Shown here piece after piece: positions 27,938-35,710 of a DNA stretch of 64,000 nucleotides; the first letter of the stretch is position 1; each line of letters starts with the position of its first letter. Source of the stretch: Streptomyces pseudovenezuelae (GTDB lineage Bacteria; Actinomycetota; Actinomycetes; Streptomycetales; Streptomycetaceae); assembly GCF_029892565.1 (NCBI RefSeq), contig NZ_JARXVH010000004.1, forward strand, positions 62,001 through 126,000, in the 5' to 3' direction. The notes beneath the pieces are model-generated. The model did no database searches. It saw nothing but the letters and a program-made list of their open reading frames with translations, and was not told where the DNA came from. The position numbers were made by a program, and so were the translations under genes.

Positions 27938-28585
27938 GTGACCGCACCCGTGACCGTCACCGCAGACATGGCCATCTCCCTCGACGGCTACATCGCCGGC
28001 ACCAACGTGACCACCGACAACCCCGGAGGCGACGGCGCCGAGCCGCTCTTCGAGTGGATCCACAACCTGGCGAGTTGGCGGGAGCGCCAGGGCATGACCG
28101 GCGGAGAGGACAACGAGGACTCCGAGCTGATGCGCGAGTGGTTCGACGCCACGGGGGCGGTGGTGATGGGCCGGATGATGTACGACACCGGCGAGGAGTT
28201 CTGGGGCGACAACCCGCCGTTCCGGACCCCGGTCTTCGTCCTCACCCACCGCCCTCGACCGACCCTCGTCAAGGAGGGCGGCACCACCTTCACCTTCGTC
28301 ACCGACGGCATCCACAGCGCCCTCGACCGGGCGAAGGCCGCCGCCGACGACAGGAACGTCGACATCGCGGGCGGGGCGAGCACGGTGCAGCAGTACCTCA
28401 GGGAGGGGCTCATCGACGAGCTCCAACTGCACGTGGTGCCCGCACTCTTGGGAGACGGACTACGGCTGTTCGAGGAGCTGGACAAGGACCTGGGCACAAC
28501 ACGGCGTCCCCGTCCGATCGAGCCGATCAGGGTGGTCCACACTCCCCTCGCCGTCCACCTGAAGTACCGCTTCCTGAAGCGGTAA
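27938..28585 (+). CDS. Dihydrofolate reductase-like (RibD C-terminal) family protein, copy 2
   Basis: A 215-aa paralogue of the protein at 14333-14959. It shares ISLDGYIAGTN, RQGMTGGEDN, GAVVMGRMMYDTGEEFWGD, VKEGGTTFTFVTDG, AGGASTVQQYLREG and LQLHVVPALLGDGLRLF. It is predicted to be an NAD(P)H-dependent reductase of unknown substrate. GTG at 27938 has CAGGAG 9-10 nt upstream; ATG at 27911 lacks a usable site. Confidence 0.88.
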   Translation: MTAPVTVTADMAISLDGYIAGTNVTTDNPGGDGAEPLFEWIHNLASWRERQGMTGGEDNEDSELMREWFDATGAVVMGRMMYDTGEEFWGDNPPFRTPVFVLTHRPRPTLVKEGGTTFTFVTDGIHSALDRAKAAADDRNVDIAGGASTVQQYLREGLIDELQLHVVPALLGDGLRLFEELDKDLGTTRRPRPIEPIRVVHTPLAVHLKYRFLKR

Positions 28586-28594
28586 GGGACTCGG

Positions 28595-29002
28595 TCAGTC
28601 GAGGATCGCGGTGGCTTCGACCTCGACCAGATGCTCGGGGACGTCCAGGGTCGCCACCCCGATCAGCGTGCCCGGTGCGATCGGGGTGATCCCCAGCTTC
28701 GCGGAGGCCCGGGCGACTCCGTCGAGGAACAGGGGCATCTTGTCGGGGGTCCAGTCGACGACGTAGACCGTCAGTTTCGCCACGTCGGCGAAGGAGGCGC
28801 CGGCCTCGGCCAGTGCGGTGCCGACGTTGAGGTAGCTGCGCTCGACCTGGGCGGCGAGGTCGCCCGGGCCGACCGTGACGCCGTCGGCGTCCCAGGCGAC
28901 CTGCCCGGCGACGAAGACGAGCTTCGAGCCGGTCGCGATCGCGACCTGCCGGTACACCGGGATCTTCGGCAATCCGTCGGGGTTCACCAGGGTGATGGCC
29001 AT
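28595..29002 (-). CDS. RidA/YjgF family protein (enamine/imine deaminase-like)
   Basis: A 135-aa trimer-forming RidA-like protein: LVFVAGQVAWDADG, DLAAQVERSYLNVGTALAEAG, VTVYVVDWTPD-like segment and APGTLIGVATLDVPEHLVEVEATA. The conserved Arg of true RidA (in the R-x-C/A segment) is not obvious; the C-terminal VEVEAT is kept. It would hydrolyse reactive enamines. ATG at 29002 follows GAGGTGTGCAAC. It is divergent from an HxlR regulator that probably controls it. Confidence 0.85.
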   Translation of the reverse strand: MAITLVNPDGLPKIPVYRQVAIATGSKLVFVAGQVAWDADGVTVGPGDLAAQVERSYLNVGTALAEAGASFADVAKLTVYVVDWTPDKMPLFLDGVARASAKLGITPIAPGTLIGVATLDVPEHLVEVEATAILD

Positions 29003-29031
29003 GTTGCACACCTCGTTCTAGGTCACTTGTG

Positions 29032-29100
29032 GTTACTCGGGAACCGTAGGAGAGTGGCCGCTGACATGGAAGAACGCACTTTTCAGTGACTGGGGAACCG
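29032..29100. promoter_or_regulatory. Direct-repeat regulatory region between ridA-like and hxlR-like genes
   Basis: GTTACTCGGGAACCG (29032-29046) and GTGACTGGGGAACCG (29086-29100) match at 13 of 15 positions, spaced 54 bp start to start. GTCACT (29022-29027) and AGTGAC (29085-29090) are also inverted to each other. The block lies in the 99-bp divergent promoter and is a likely binding site for the HxlR protein. Confidence 0.5.
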
Positions 29101-29101
29101 A

Positions 29102-29482
29102 ATGGTGACCAAGCAGTTCAGCGGCTCGCCCGACGAAGCGGACCTGAGGCGCGCGGACTCCTTGGCGCGGGAGATCTTCTCCGACATCGCCAACAAGTGG
29201 TCGTTCCTCATCATCGAGGCGCTCGGGGAGCGCACCCTGCGCTTCACCGAGCTGCGCAACGAGATCGAGGGCATCAGCCACAAGATGCTCACCCAGAACC
29301 TGCGCATGCTGGAGCGCAACGGCCTGGTCGAACGCCGCGTGCACCCCACCGTGCCGCCCCGGGTCGAGTACACCCTCACCGAATCGGGCCAGGGCCTACG
29401 CGCCACGGTCGACGGGATGTGCGACTGGACCCACCGCTACCTCAGCCACATCGACGCGGCCCGCCGCCGCTTCGACGTCTGA
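29102..29482 (+). CDS. HxlR-family transcriptional regulator
   Basis: A 126-aa winged helix-turn-helix protein with the HxlR core IANKWSFLIIEALGERTLRF, FTELRNEIEGISHKMLTQNL and LERNGLVERRVHPTVPPRVE (the wing). HxlR proteins respond to reactive small molecules such as aldehydes or quinones. Divergent from the RidA-like gene with repeated motifs in between, so local autoregulation and control of ridA is the simplest reading. The ATG follows GGGGAACCGA with poor spacing. Confidence 0.92.
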   Translation: MVTKQFSGSPDEADLRRADSLAREIFSDIANKWSFLIIEALGERTLRFTELRNEIEGISHKMLTQNLRMLERNGLVERRVHPTVPPRVEYTLTESGQGLRATVDGMCDWTHRYLSHIDAARRRFDV

Positions 29483-29667
29483 CGGCTGCGATACTCACCG
29501 CACAAGACCGTACGAGAGATTTCTGCCCGGTGATGGAGTCGGCGTGGGGTGTGTGTCCCCGCTCCACGCCAACACTGGACGGTTCCAGGTGATGACCACG
29601 GGTCGGTGAATCTGGGCGCCGACGACCCCGGGTGGTCCGCCCCGCCGGGCAGCGAAGAGGATTCGCC

Positions 29668-30918
29668 GTGTCGTCGGCGCCCTATCCCCGTCTGCTGCGC
29701 ACCCCTGGCGCCGCAGCCTTCTTCCTGACCGCCACCGTCGGCCGCGTCGGCATCGCGATGACCGGCCTCGGCATCGTCTGGCTGGTGCACGGCCGCACCG
29801 GCTCCTACGCCTCGGCCGGTCTGGTGAGCGGCGGTTTCGCCGTGGCCGAGGCCCTGGTCGGGCCCCAACTGGCCCGCCTGATCGACCACTTCGGCCAGAC
29901 CCGGGTACTGCCACCCCTCCTGCTGGCCCACGCCGCGGCGGTGACCGCGCTGCTGGCACTGGTCGCGGCCGGTAGCCCACCCGAACTCATGGCTATCGGC
30001 GGAGTACTCGCCGGCGCCACCATCCCCCAACTTGGAGCCCTGTCCGCGGCCCGCTGGGTGGCGCTGCTGCGCGAGAAGCGACCGGCGGAACTGCCCAGTG
30101 CCTTCTCCCTGGAGTCACTCGGCAACGCCGTGGGCTACCTCGCCGGCCCGACCCTGGTCAGCGTCCTCGGAGCGAACGGACATCCGGCACTGGGCACCGT
30201 ACTGGCAGCCGCCCTTGTGGTGACCGGCGGCGGCTCCCTCGCTGCCCAACACCGCACCGCGCCAACGTCATTGACGTCGACATCCGGTTCCGATTCTGAT
30301 TCCGGATCCGGATCCGCCGAGCGCTCCCGCGCAGGACGCTCGCTCCTACGCCCCGGATTCGCGGCGGTGATCGGCCTCAACCTCGCCATCGGTGTGTACT
30401 TCGGCGCCGTACAGGTCTCGGTGACGGCCTTCGCGGTCGAGCACCACGCGCCGGCCGCGGCCGCACCGATCTTCGCGGTGTCGAACTGCGGTGGCCTGCT
30501 GGCCGGTTGGCTGTACGGGGTGAGGCGCTGGCGTGCGACCCCGCGGCTACAACTGGCCGTGGCGACCACCGGATTGGCACTCGGCAGCCTGCTCCTCCTC
30601 ACGGCCCACTCACCACTGGCCCTGGGATCCGTGATCGTACTCACCGGCGCGGCGATCCCACCCGTCCTGGTGCTCCTCTCGGTCCTGGCCGAATCCACCG
30701 TCCACCGAGCCGTCCTCACCCAGGCCTTCACCTGGCTGAACTCCGCCGGCGCGGCGGGATCGGCGGGCGCGGCGGCGGTTTCCGGCAGGGCGGTGGATAC
30801 CTTCGGCGCGGCGGGCGGCTTCGCGATCGCGGCGGCGGGGAGCACAGGGATGGCGGTGCTGGCGGTGAGCCTCTGGGGGCGGGGCGGTGGGGCGGGCGGA
30901 GTGACCGACTCAGGATGA
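29668..30918 (+). CDS. MFS transporter
   Basis: A 416-aa, ~12-TM major facilitator protein (GRVGIAMTGLGIVWLVHG, ARLIDHFGQTRVLPPLLL between TM2 and TM3, GNAVGYLAGPTLVSVLG). The central cytoplasmic loop carries a Ser/Asp/Gly repeat (SGSDSDSGSGSAERSR). The substrate is unknown; the fold is closest to YfmI/drug-efflux-like proteins. GTG at 29668 has GAGGATTCGCC upstream. Confidence 0.83.
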   Translation: MSSAPYPRLLRTPGAAAFFLTATVGRVGIAMTGLGIVWLVHGRTGSYASAGLVSGGFAVAEALVGPQLARLIDHFGQTRVLPPLLLAHAAAVTALLALVAAGSPPELMAIGGVLAGATIPQLGALSAARWVALLREKRPAELPSAFSLESLGNAVGYLAGPTLVSVLGANGHPALGTVLAAALVVTGGGSLAAQHRTAPTSLTSTSGSDSDSGSGSAERSRAGRSLLRPGFAAVIGLNLAIGVYFGAVQVSVTAFAVEHHAPAAAAPIFAVSNCGGLLAGWLYGVRRWRATPRLQLAVATTGLALGSLLLLTAHSPLALGSVIVLTGAAIPPVLVLLSVLAESTVHRAVLTQAFTWLNSAGAAGSAGAAAVSGRAVDTFGAAGGFAIAAAGSTGMAVLAVSLWGRGGGAGGVTDSG

Positions 30919-30943
30919 GGGCGTGCCCGGTTCCGCCAGGTGG

Positions 30944-31585
30944 TTACGGCGTTGGCGCGAGTCGGCGGGGGAATCGCCTGAGGACGACGTGGGCGGGGAC
31001 GAGCGCGAGCCAGAACCACATGGCCGCTTCCGTGTTGACGAAGGCCAGGGGGATGGAGAGGCAGAAGATCAGCACGCTGGAGGCGAGTTGGGCGGTGAAG
31101 CGGCGACGGGCCACGGCCTCGGGGGACGCGGGCGAGGGGTGCACCTGGCGTTGTGTGAGCAGCAGCAGGGTGGTGTGCACCGCGTGGATCGCGGCCATGG
31201 CACCGGCGTAGAGGGCGACGGCTTCGGGCTGAGAGGCGTATTCGGCCAGGAGCCCGGTGGGGAAGGGCAACAGGGCGACCAGGCCCAGGCCGAGAAGGAT
31301 CAACTGGGTGATCACGAACGACTCGACGGGCAGCGAGGCGAGGATGCGGCGCTGGTCACGCCAGAAGCCGGCGAGGAGGGTGAAGCTGAGGGCGAAGGCG
31401 CCGAGGCTGGGCAGCGCGTCGCTCAGGGCCTGGTGGAAGGCGGCGTCGTTCAGATGCGCGGGCACCGCCACGTCGATGACGAGCAGGGTCATCGCGATGG
31501 CGTATATGCCGTCCGACAAAGCGATCAGGCGTCCCACGCCCGGGGCGTTCTCGTGCGTGTGCGTCTGCGCCACTGGCTCCGTCAT
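30944..31585 (-). CDS. TMEM175-family (DUF1211) potassium channel-like membrane protein
   Basis: A 213-aa, ~6-TM protein. GRLIALSDGIYAIAMTLLVI matches the TMEM175 signature RxxxFSDxxxA, here with Leu in place of Phe (RLIALSDGIYA). Bacterial TMEM175 proteins form tetrameric K+-leak channels. ATG at 31585 is chosen over the in-frame 31648 because the extra residues are Pro/Arg-rich; a Shine-Dalgarno is weak. Convergent with the MFS gene. Confidence 0.87.
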   Translation of the reverse strand: MTEPVAQTHTHENAPGVGRLIALSDGIYAIAMTLLVIDVAVPAHLNDAAFHQALSDALPSLGAFALSFTLLAGFWRDQRRILASLPVESFVITQLILLGLGLVALLPFPTGLLAEYASQPEAVALYAGAMAAIHAVHTTLLLLTQRQVHPSPASPEAVARRRFTAQLASSVLIFCLSIPLAFVNTEAAMWFWLALVPAHVVLRRFPRRLAPTP

Positions 31586-31701
31586 GCCGACGACAGTAAG
31601 CCGTGCGCCTTGGCCGTAACGCACCGGCCAAGGCGTGGTCGGCGTCACCTGCGACTGACCGCAGGGCGCGACACCGTTATGCCACTACCGCGAGCGTTAC
31701 G

Positions 31702-31992
31702 TCAGCAGGTACGGCCCGTGTAGTGGGCCCCCTGGATCCTCCCGGCGGAGCCGAGCCAGCTCCTGCCGGGTCCGACACACCGCTCGTAGTCCGGCCCCAT
31801 CGCAACCCTGACCTTGATGACGACGTTCGAGCCGTCGGAGGTGCAGTGGTTGTAGAAGGCGTCACTTCCGGTCTCGTAGAAACCGCACGGGTCGGCGGCG
31901 GCCGGACCGGCGGTGGCGGTCACCGCTCCCAGCGAGGCGAGGGCGAATGCGGTGACACCGAGGGCGCTGGTCACCATACGACGAATACGCAA
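31702..31992 (-). CDS. Small secreted Cys-containing protein (DUF6355-like)
   Basis: A 96-aa protein with a Sec signal peptide (cleavage near AAA-DP, residue ~34) and a 62-residue mature part: PCGFYETGSDAFYNHCTSDG, YERCVGPGRSWLGSA and a terminal Cys, giving four Cys and probably two disulfides. It resembles the DUF6355 group of small secreted actinomycete proteins, from memory only. ATG at 31992 follows AAGGAG at good spacing. Function unknown. Confidence 0.75.
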   Translation of the reverse strand: MRIRRMVTSALGVTAFALASLGAVTATAGPAAADPCGFYETGSDAFYNHCTSDGSNVVIKVRVAMGPDYERCVGPGRSWLGSAGRIQGAHYTGRTC

Positions 31993-32239
31993 GCGGAACT
32001 CCTTGATCAGTGAAGGCCGACGACGCGAACAGGCTTGTGCCTGGCGGTCAGTTGGATGCGTGCCTGAGTATTGCGATGCATCCCGGCCCGGTTGAGGGGC
32101 CGCCCACGTTGTTCACCTGACGAATCGTTAACCCTCTACGCCGAACGGCTGGTCCTGCGCGCCCCTCGAATCCTTGACGCGTGTGCGAGTGGGCTGGTAC
32201 AAGATGTTGATCTTTTTTGCGCGATGGAGGGGGAACGAC

Positions 32240-32635
32240 ATGGGCGGGCCCGCAATCCCTATTGCCCTTATAGCGGCTTTCATCCTGTGGTTTTCCGTCA
32301 CGGCCCACAAACGAGGCCGCGCGCTGCGTACGCGTGGGATTCGCGTTCCGGCGACGTGCGTCAACTCCAAGACAGACAAAAACGGGTCGACCTGGCTCCA
32401 GGTGCAGTTCACTTCGGATGCCGGGATCAGGCTTCAGACCAGTGTGGGGCCTTTCGAATGGGCGCCCGTCCCGGTGGGTGGTGTCATCGAGGTGGTCTAC
32501 GACCCCAATGACACGTCCAATGTGGTGGCGCCCAAAGATGTGACGAACGGAAAGGTGGCTTTGGCGTCCGCTGTCGGGTCCGGCACACTCCTCTTCCTCT
32601 GCCTTTTTGTGATGGTCGTCGATTTCACAGGCTGA
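32240..32635 (+). CDS. DUF3592-like membrane protein
   Basis: A 131-aa protein with membrane helices at about 5-20 and 108-127 and a beta-rich middle (VPATCVNSKTDKNGSTWLQV, VGGVIEVVYDPNDTSNVVA) typical of DUF3592. Base composition is unlike the neighbours: codons such as ATA, CTT, ATT, TTT, ACA and AAA appear early and the upstream region has T-runs (GATCTTTTTTGC), which suggests recent transfer. ATG at 32240 follows GGAGGGGGAACGAC; in-frame ATGs at 32174 and 32204 are less likely. Confidence 0.72.
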   Translation: MGGPAIPIALIAAFILWFSVTAHKRGRALRTRGIRVPATCVNSKTDKNGSTWLQVQFTSDAGIRLQTSVGPFEWAPVPVGGVIEVVYDPNDTSNVVAPKDVTNGKVALASAVGSGTLLFLCLFVMVVDFTG

Positions 32636-32689
32636 AGACACCGACGGAGACGCCTGCCATGTCCGACCTCAACAATCAGACCGCCTACT

Positions 32690-32844
32690 GGGTCGCGGCC
32701 GCGGGAGATCATCCCCGGCGAGGTGTCGACGCCGGAAAGGTTGCCGAAGCCTTGCCGTTCGAGGGCGCTCATGGTCCGGCCGTATGCGCAGCCGTAGTCG
32801 AGGATCACGGCGTACCGGCTGAGGGCTCCCCGACGATCAGGCAC
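32690..32844 (-). pseudogene. N-terminal fragment of a class I SAM methyltransferase (inverted)
   Basis: On the minus strand YAVILDYGCAYGRTMSALERQG followed by GVDTSPGMISRGR is a clear SAM motif I and the acidic loop of a class I methyltransferase. The fragment lacks the rest of the fold: after ISRGRDP the frame loses resemblance and runs into unrelated sequence. The C-terminal half lies immediately to the right on the opposite strand, so this is half of a scrambled gene. Confidence 0.75.
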
Positions 32845-32871
32845 AGCGACGGCTGATCGACGAGGGGAGCC
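32824..32871. repeat. Inverted repeat at methyltransferase inversion junction
   Basis: GGCTCCCCGACGATCAG (32824-32840) and CTGATCGACGAGGGGAGCC (32853-32871) are imperfect inverted repeats around GCACAGCGACGG. They lie exactly where the two oppositely oriented methyltransferase halves meet, so they probably mark the rearrangement breakpoint. Confidence 0.6.
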
Positions 32872-33188
32872 GCGTCCTCAAACCACGCGGACAGCTCTAC
32901 CTCAGCGATCTGCTGTCGCAGAACGACCAGCGCAATCGCGACCGCTACACCAGACACGCCGAACGGTACGGCAGCGCCTACGGGGTCTTCCGCACCAACG
33001 ACGGCGCCGTCTGCCCCCACCCCAGCGACTGGTTCCCCGACCTGCCCGCCGACTTCACGTCCATCGACACCCGCCCCGTCACCGTCGCCACGATGAATGG
33101 ACACGAGGCGGCCGGAGTGCAGATCCTGGCCGGCACACCGACCTCCGCAACCGCCCACACGGTCGAACGACCCAGCCCTACCAGCTGA
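32853..33188 (+). pseudogene. C-terminal fragment of a class I SAM methyltransferase
   Basis: An open frame of 111 codons with no start encodes LIDEGSRVLKPRGQLYLSDL and LLSQNDQRNRDRYTRHAERY, the beta5-region and C-terminal lobe of a SAM methyltransferase, through to a TGA at 33186-33188. It is the counterpart of the inverted N-terminal fragment to the left; the middle of the gene is missing. It overlaps the end of the convergent hypothetical gene by 11 bp. Confidence 0.72.
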
Positions 33189-33666
33189 GTTCGAGGCTCC
33201 CGCCCACCGGCAAGGCGTGCCAGCGGTCCGCGTACGCGTCGAAGCGGGCCACGATGTGGTCGACGACCGGGGGGACTTCGTCGGCGCGCACATACGCCGG
33301 GAGTGTCTTCGTGTGGCCGCGGCGGATCTCCCAGACAGGAACCGCGATGGCCGCCAGTTCCTCCGAGCGTGCCATGTCCGCGTGCGCCTGCGGGGACGGT
33401 GTCGTCCGCTTGGACCTGCGGCGGCGGGCCGCCTTGTTCCGCTCGGCGGGATCCGCGGGCCAGAACAGACCGTTGTCACCGGCGGCCAGTCGCCCGTACA
33501 CCCCGAGCCTGATCCCCGCCTCCGCCTCGACCAGGAAGTGCACCAGGTCGTGCGGCAGATACGGATGCCCGCCGGGACCGTTGCGCGGAGCCAGCGCCGC
33601 GCCGGTCTCACGGTGCACCGCGATGTCGTAACTCGTACCGGGGCCCTTGGTGAAGACAACGCGCAT
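33178..33666 (-). CDS. Conserved hypothetical protein
   Basis: A 162-aa soluble protein I do not recognise as a named family. It begins MRVVFTKGPGTSYDIAVHRE, has HPYLPHDLVHFLVEAEAGIR and GVYGRLAAGDNGLFWP, then a basic stretch (ARRRRSKR) and a helical C-terminus. The HDLVHFLVE segment is reminiscent of small actinobacterial proteins of unknown function. ATG at 33666 is chosen over the in-frame 33693 for a better start context (AGCGGT). Confidence 0.68.
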   Translation of the reverse strand: MRVVFTKGPGTSYDIAVHRETGAALAPRNGPGGHPYLPHDLVHFLVEAEAGIRLGVYGRLAAGDNGLFWPADPAERNKAARRRRSKRTTPSPQAHADMARSEELAAIAVPVWEIRRGHTKTLPAYVRADEVPPVVDHIVARFDAYADRWHALPVGGSLELSW

Positions 33667-33793
33667 ACCGCTCACGCTAGGCGCCGGCACCACGCACCCG
33701 CACCCCGTTTTCCACCGGCCCGAGGTCGGGCCACGCGCGAGCCGTGCCCGGTGTGCTCCTCGTGATCGCCCCAGTGCTCGGACACAGCAAGGT

Positions 33794-34756
33794 CTACGGG
33801 ATCAGCACGATCCTGCCGAACACCTCACCGGCATCCATCTTCCGGTGTGCCGATACGGCCTGGTCCAGCGGTAGCACCTCATGGACCACCGTCTTGAGTT
33901 CACCGCGGCTCGCGGCGGCGAACTGCTCGCTGCGCTCGGCGCGCAGGGCGGTCTCGCTCACCGTGGCGAGGCTGAAGGTGGCGAAGGTCAGCGATCGCTG
34001 GAACGCGGCCATGATCTTCGTACCGAAGTCCGCCGGGGGCTGGCCCGCGACCGCGCCGACGGCGATGAGGCGGCCGTTGGGATTGAGCTTGTCGAAGAAC
34101 GCGGGCAGGTCGGCGCCGGCGACGATGTCGATGATGACGTCGTAGCCGGCGGGCGCGCCCTCGCCGCCGTTTCCGGAGCGGTCCAGGACGTGGGTCGCAC
34201 CGAGCGAGCGCAGGCGCTCACCCCGCTCGGCCGACGACGTCGTGACCGCCACCGCCGCGGCCCCGCCGCGCGCCGCCAGTTGTACGGTCATGAGCCCGAT
34301 GCTGCCGGACCCGCCGCGTACCAGGACCGTCTCGCCGGCTACGAAATGGGCGTGTACGAGGGCGAATTGGGCGACGGTCCCGGCGCTGCCGAGCGTCACC
34401 GCGTCGACGGCGGACAGACCCGCGGGGAGCGGAACGATCCCCTCCGCCGAGGCGACGACATGCTCGGCGTAGCCGCCGCCCGCGCCGGGAGACCCCCACA
34501 CCCGCCACCCGATCCACGACCTGTCGACGCCGTCCCCGACCGCGGTGACGGTGCCCGCCACCTCGCCGCCGGGGACGAACCCCTCCGTGAAGCCATAGGA
34601 GGCCAGCGCACCACTTCGTATCAGGGTGTCCACGCCGCCGACACCCACCGCCTCCACGGAGACGAGGACCTGACCGGCAGCGGGCGCCGGTGCCGGAAGA
34701 TCCACCACGGCCAGCCCTTCCGGCCCTCCGAACGCCTTGATCTCGATGGCCTTCAA
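33794..34756 (-). CDS. Zinc-independent MDR oxidoreductase (quinone oxidoreductase-like)
   Basis: A 320-aa medium-chain dehydrogenase/reductase. The GroES-like N-terminal domain (MKAIEIKAFGGPEGLAVVDL, GGEVAGTVTAVGDGVD) precedes the nucleotide-binding motif VLVRGGSGSIGLMTVQLA. No zinc-ligand cluster is present, so it is a QOR/NADPH:quinone-type enzyme that reduces quinones or enones. TTG at 34756 has GGAGACGACG before it; the in-frame ATG at 34798 would overlap the operator. Divergent from a TetR gene with a perfect operator between, which probably senses an electrophile. Confidence 0.87.
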   Translation of the reverse strand: MKAIEIKAFGGPEGLAVVDLPAPAPAAGQVLVSVEAVGVGGVDTLIRSGALASYGFTEGFVPGGEVAGTVTAVGDGVDRSWIGWRVWGSPGAGGGYAEHVVASAEGIVPLPAGLSAVDAVTLGSAGTVAQFALVHAHFVAGETVLVRGGSGSIGLMTVQLAARGGAAAVAVTTSSAERGERLRSLGATHVLDRSGNGGEGAPAGYDVIIDIVAGADLPAFFDKLNPNGRLIAVGAVAGQPPADFGTKIMAAFQRSLTFATFSLATVSETALRAERSEQFAAASRGELKTVVHEVLPLDQAVSAHRKMDAGEVFGRIVLIP

Positions 34757-34815
34757 CGTCGTCTCCGTCCAGTTCCGGGTTGCACGAGGCGGCTGCACCC
34801 ACAGCCTTGGACGCT

Positions 34816-34835
34816 AACGGACGCCCCCGTCCGTT
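34816..34835. promoter_or_regulatory. TetR operator
   Basis: AACGGACG (34816-34823) and CGTCCGTT (34828-34835) are perfect inverted repeats around CCCC. The site ends 4 bp before the TAAAGT -10 box of the TetR gene and lies 60 bp before the oxidoreductase start, so one repressor could shut both. Confidence 0.75.
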
Positions 34836-34839
34836 TGGC

Positions 34840-34845
34840 TAAAGT
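34840..34845 (+). promoter_or_regulatory. -10 box of a leaderless TetR transcript
   Basis: TAAAGT is followed by six bases and then GTG at 34852, with no Shine-Dalgarno. Confidence 0.55.
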
Positions 34846-34851
34846 GAGAGC

Positions 34852-35502
34852 GTGACCGACGATTTGACTCACACGCTGCGCTCCGACGCGCAGGTCAACC
34901 GCGAACGCATCCTCGACGCGGCCCGAGCACTGTTCCGCGCCGAGGGCCTGGACGTGCCGATGCGGGAGGTCGCCCGGCACGCCGAGGTCGGGCCCGCCAC
35001 CCTGTACCGGCATTTCGCGACCAAGCAGGCGCTCGTGACCGCGGCCTTCGCGGACCAACTGCGCGCCTGCCGCGACATCGTCGACGAGGCCTGCGCCGAC
35101 CCCGATCCGTGGCGCGGCTTCCGTACGGTCATCGAGAAGATCTGCGAACTGCACGCGCGCGACCGGGGGTTCACCGAGGCCTTCATGTCGACGCTGCCGG
35201 GAGCGGACATCACGGCTGTGGCGGAAAGCAGTGAGTACCAGTTGAAAGCGGTCGCCGCACTGGCTCGGCGAGCCAAGGAAGCGGGGCGCCTGCGGCCCGA
35301 CTTCACGCTCGACGACCTCGTCCTGATGCTCATGGCCAACAAGGGGATATACGCCACGTCGCCCGCCCTCCAGGCCAACGCCTCCCGCCGTTTCGCGGGG
35401 TTCGTGATCCAGGCGTTCGAGGCCTGCCCGCACCGGACCGCGCTGCCGCCGGCGGTGACGTTCGAGCGATACGAGGCGCTCGGCGGTCCGTCCCGGCACT
35501 AA
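34852..35502 (+). CDS. TetR/AcrR-family regulator
   Basis: A 216-aa TetR regulator. The helix-turn-helix is ILDAARALFRAEGLDVPMRE through VARHAEVGPATLYRHFATKQ (residues ~20-60); the rest is a helical ligand/dimer domain of the TetR_C_11-like type. It is divergent from the quinone oxidoreductase-like gene, and the palindrome at 34816-34835 overlaps its promoter, so it is likely autoregulated and represses its neighbour. Confidence 0.92.
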   Translation: MTDDLTHTLRSDAQVNRERILDAARALFRAEGLDVPMREVARHAEVGPATLYRHFATKQALVTAAFADQLRACRDIVDEACADPDPWRGFRTVIEKICELHARDRGFTEAFMSTLPGADITAVAESSEYQLKAVAALARRAKEAGRLRPDFTLDDLVLMLMANKGIYATSPALQANASRRFAGFVIQAFEACPHRTALPPAVTFERYEALGGPSRH

Positions 35503-35586
35503 TCGCCTTTCCTGCCCGCCCGATTGAGGTCTAGGGTCCTGATTCTGATCCTGATCCGGCGAGTGAGCCACGAGGAGCGAAGACCC

Positions 35587-35613
35587 ATGCCCGGTCGTCC
35601 GAGCGCGCGTTGA
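35587..35613 (+). CDS. Possible 8-codon leader peptide
   Basis: ATG CCC GGT CGT CCG AGC GCG CGT TGA encodes MPGRPSAR and is preceded by GAGGAGCGAAGACCC, a good ribosome site. It lies 98 bp upstream of the MFS gene. Such tiny leaders sometimes control the next gene, but this could be chance. Confidence 0.3.
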   Translation: MPGRPSAR

Positions 35614-35710
35614 CGTCGTAGGCCGTGATCGGCCCGTCATCGCGTGCTGCCCTTGTCGTCGCGGCACAGCCAGCCTTCTCCCCTGTCGTCGTCGGCAACC
35701 CGAGGACTCC

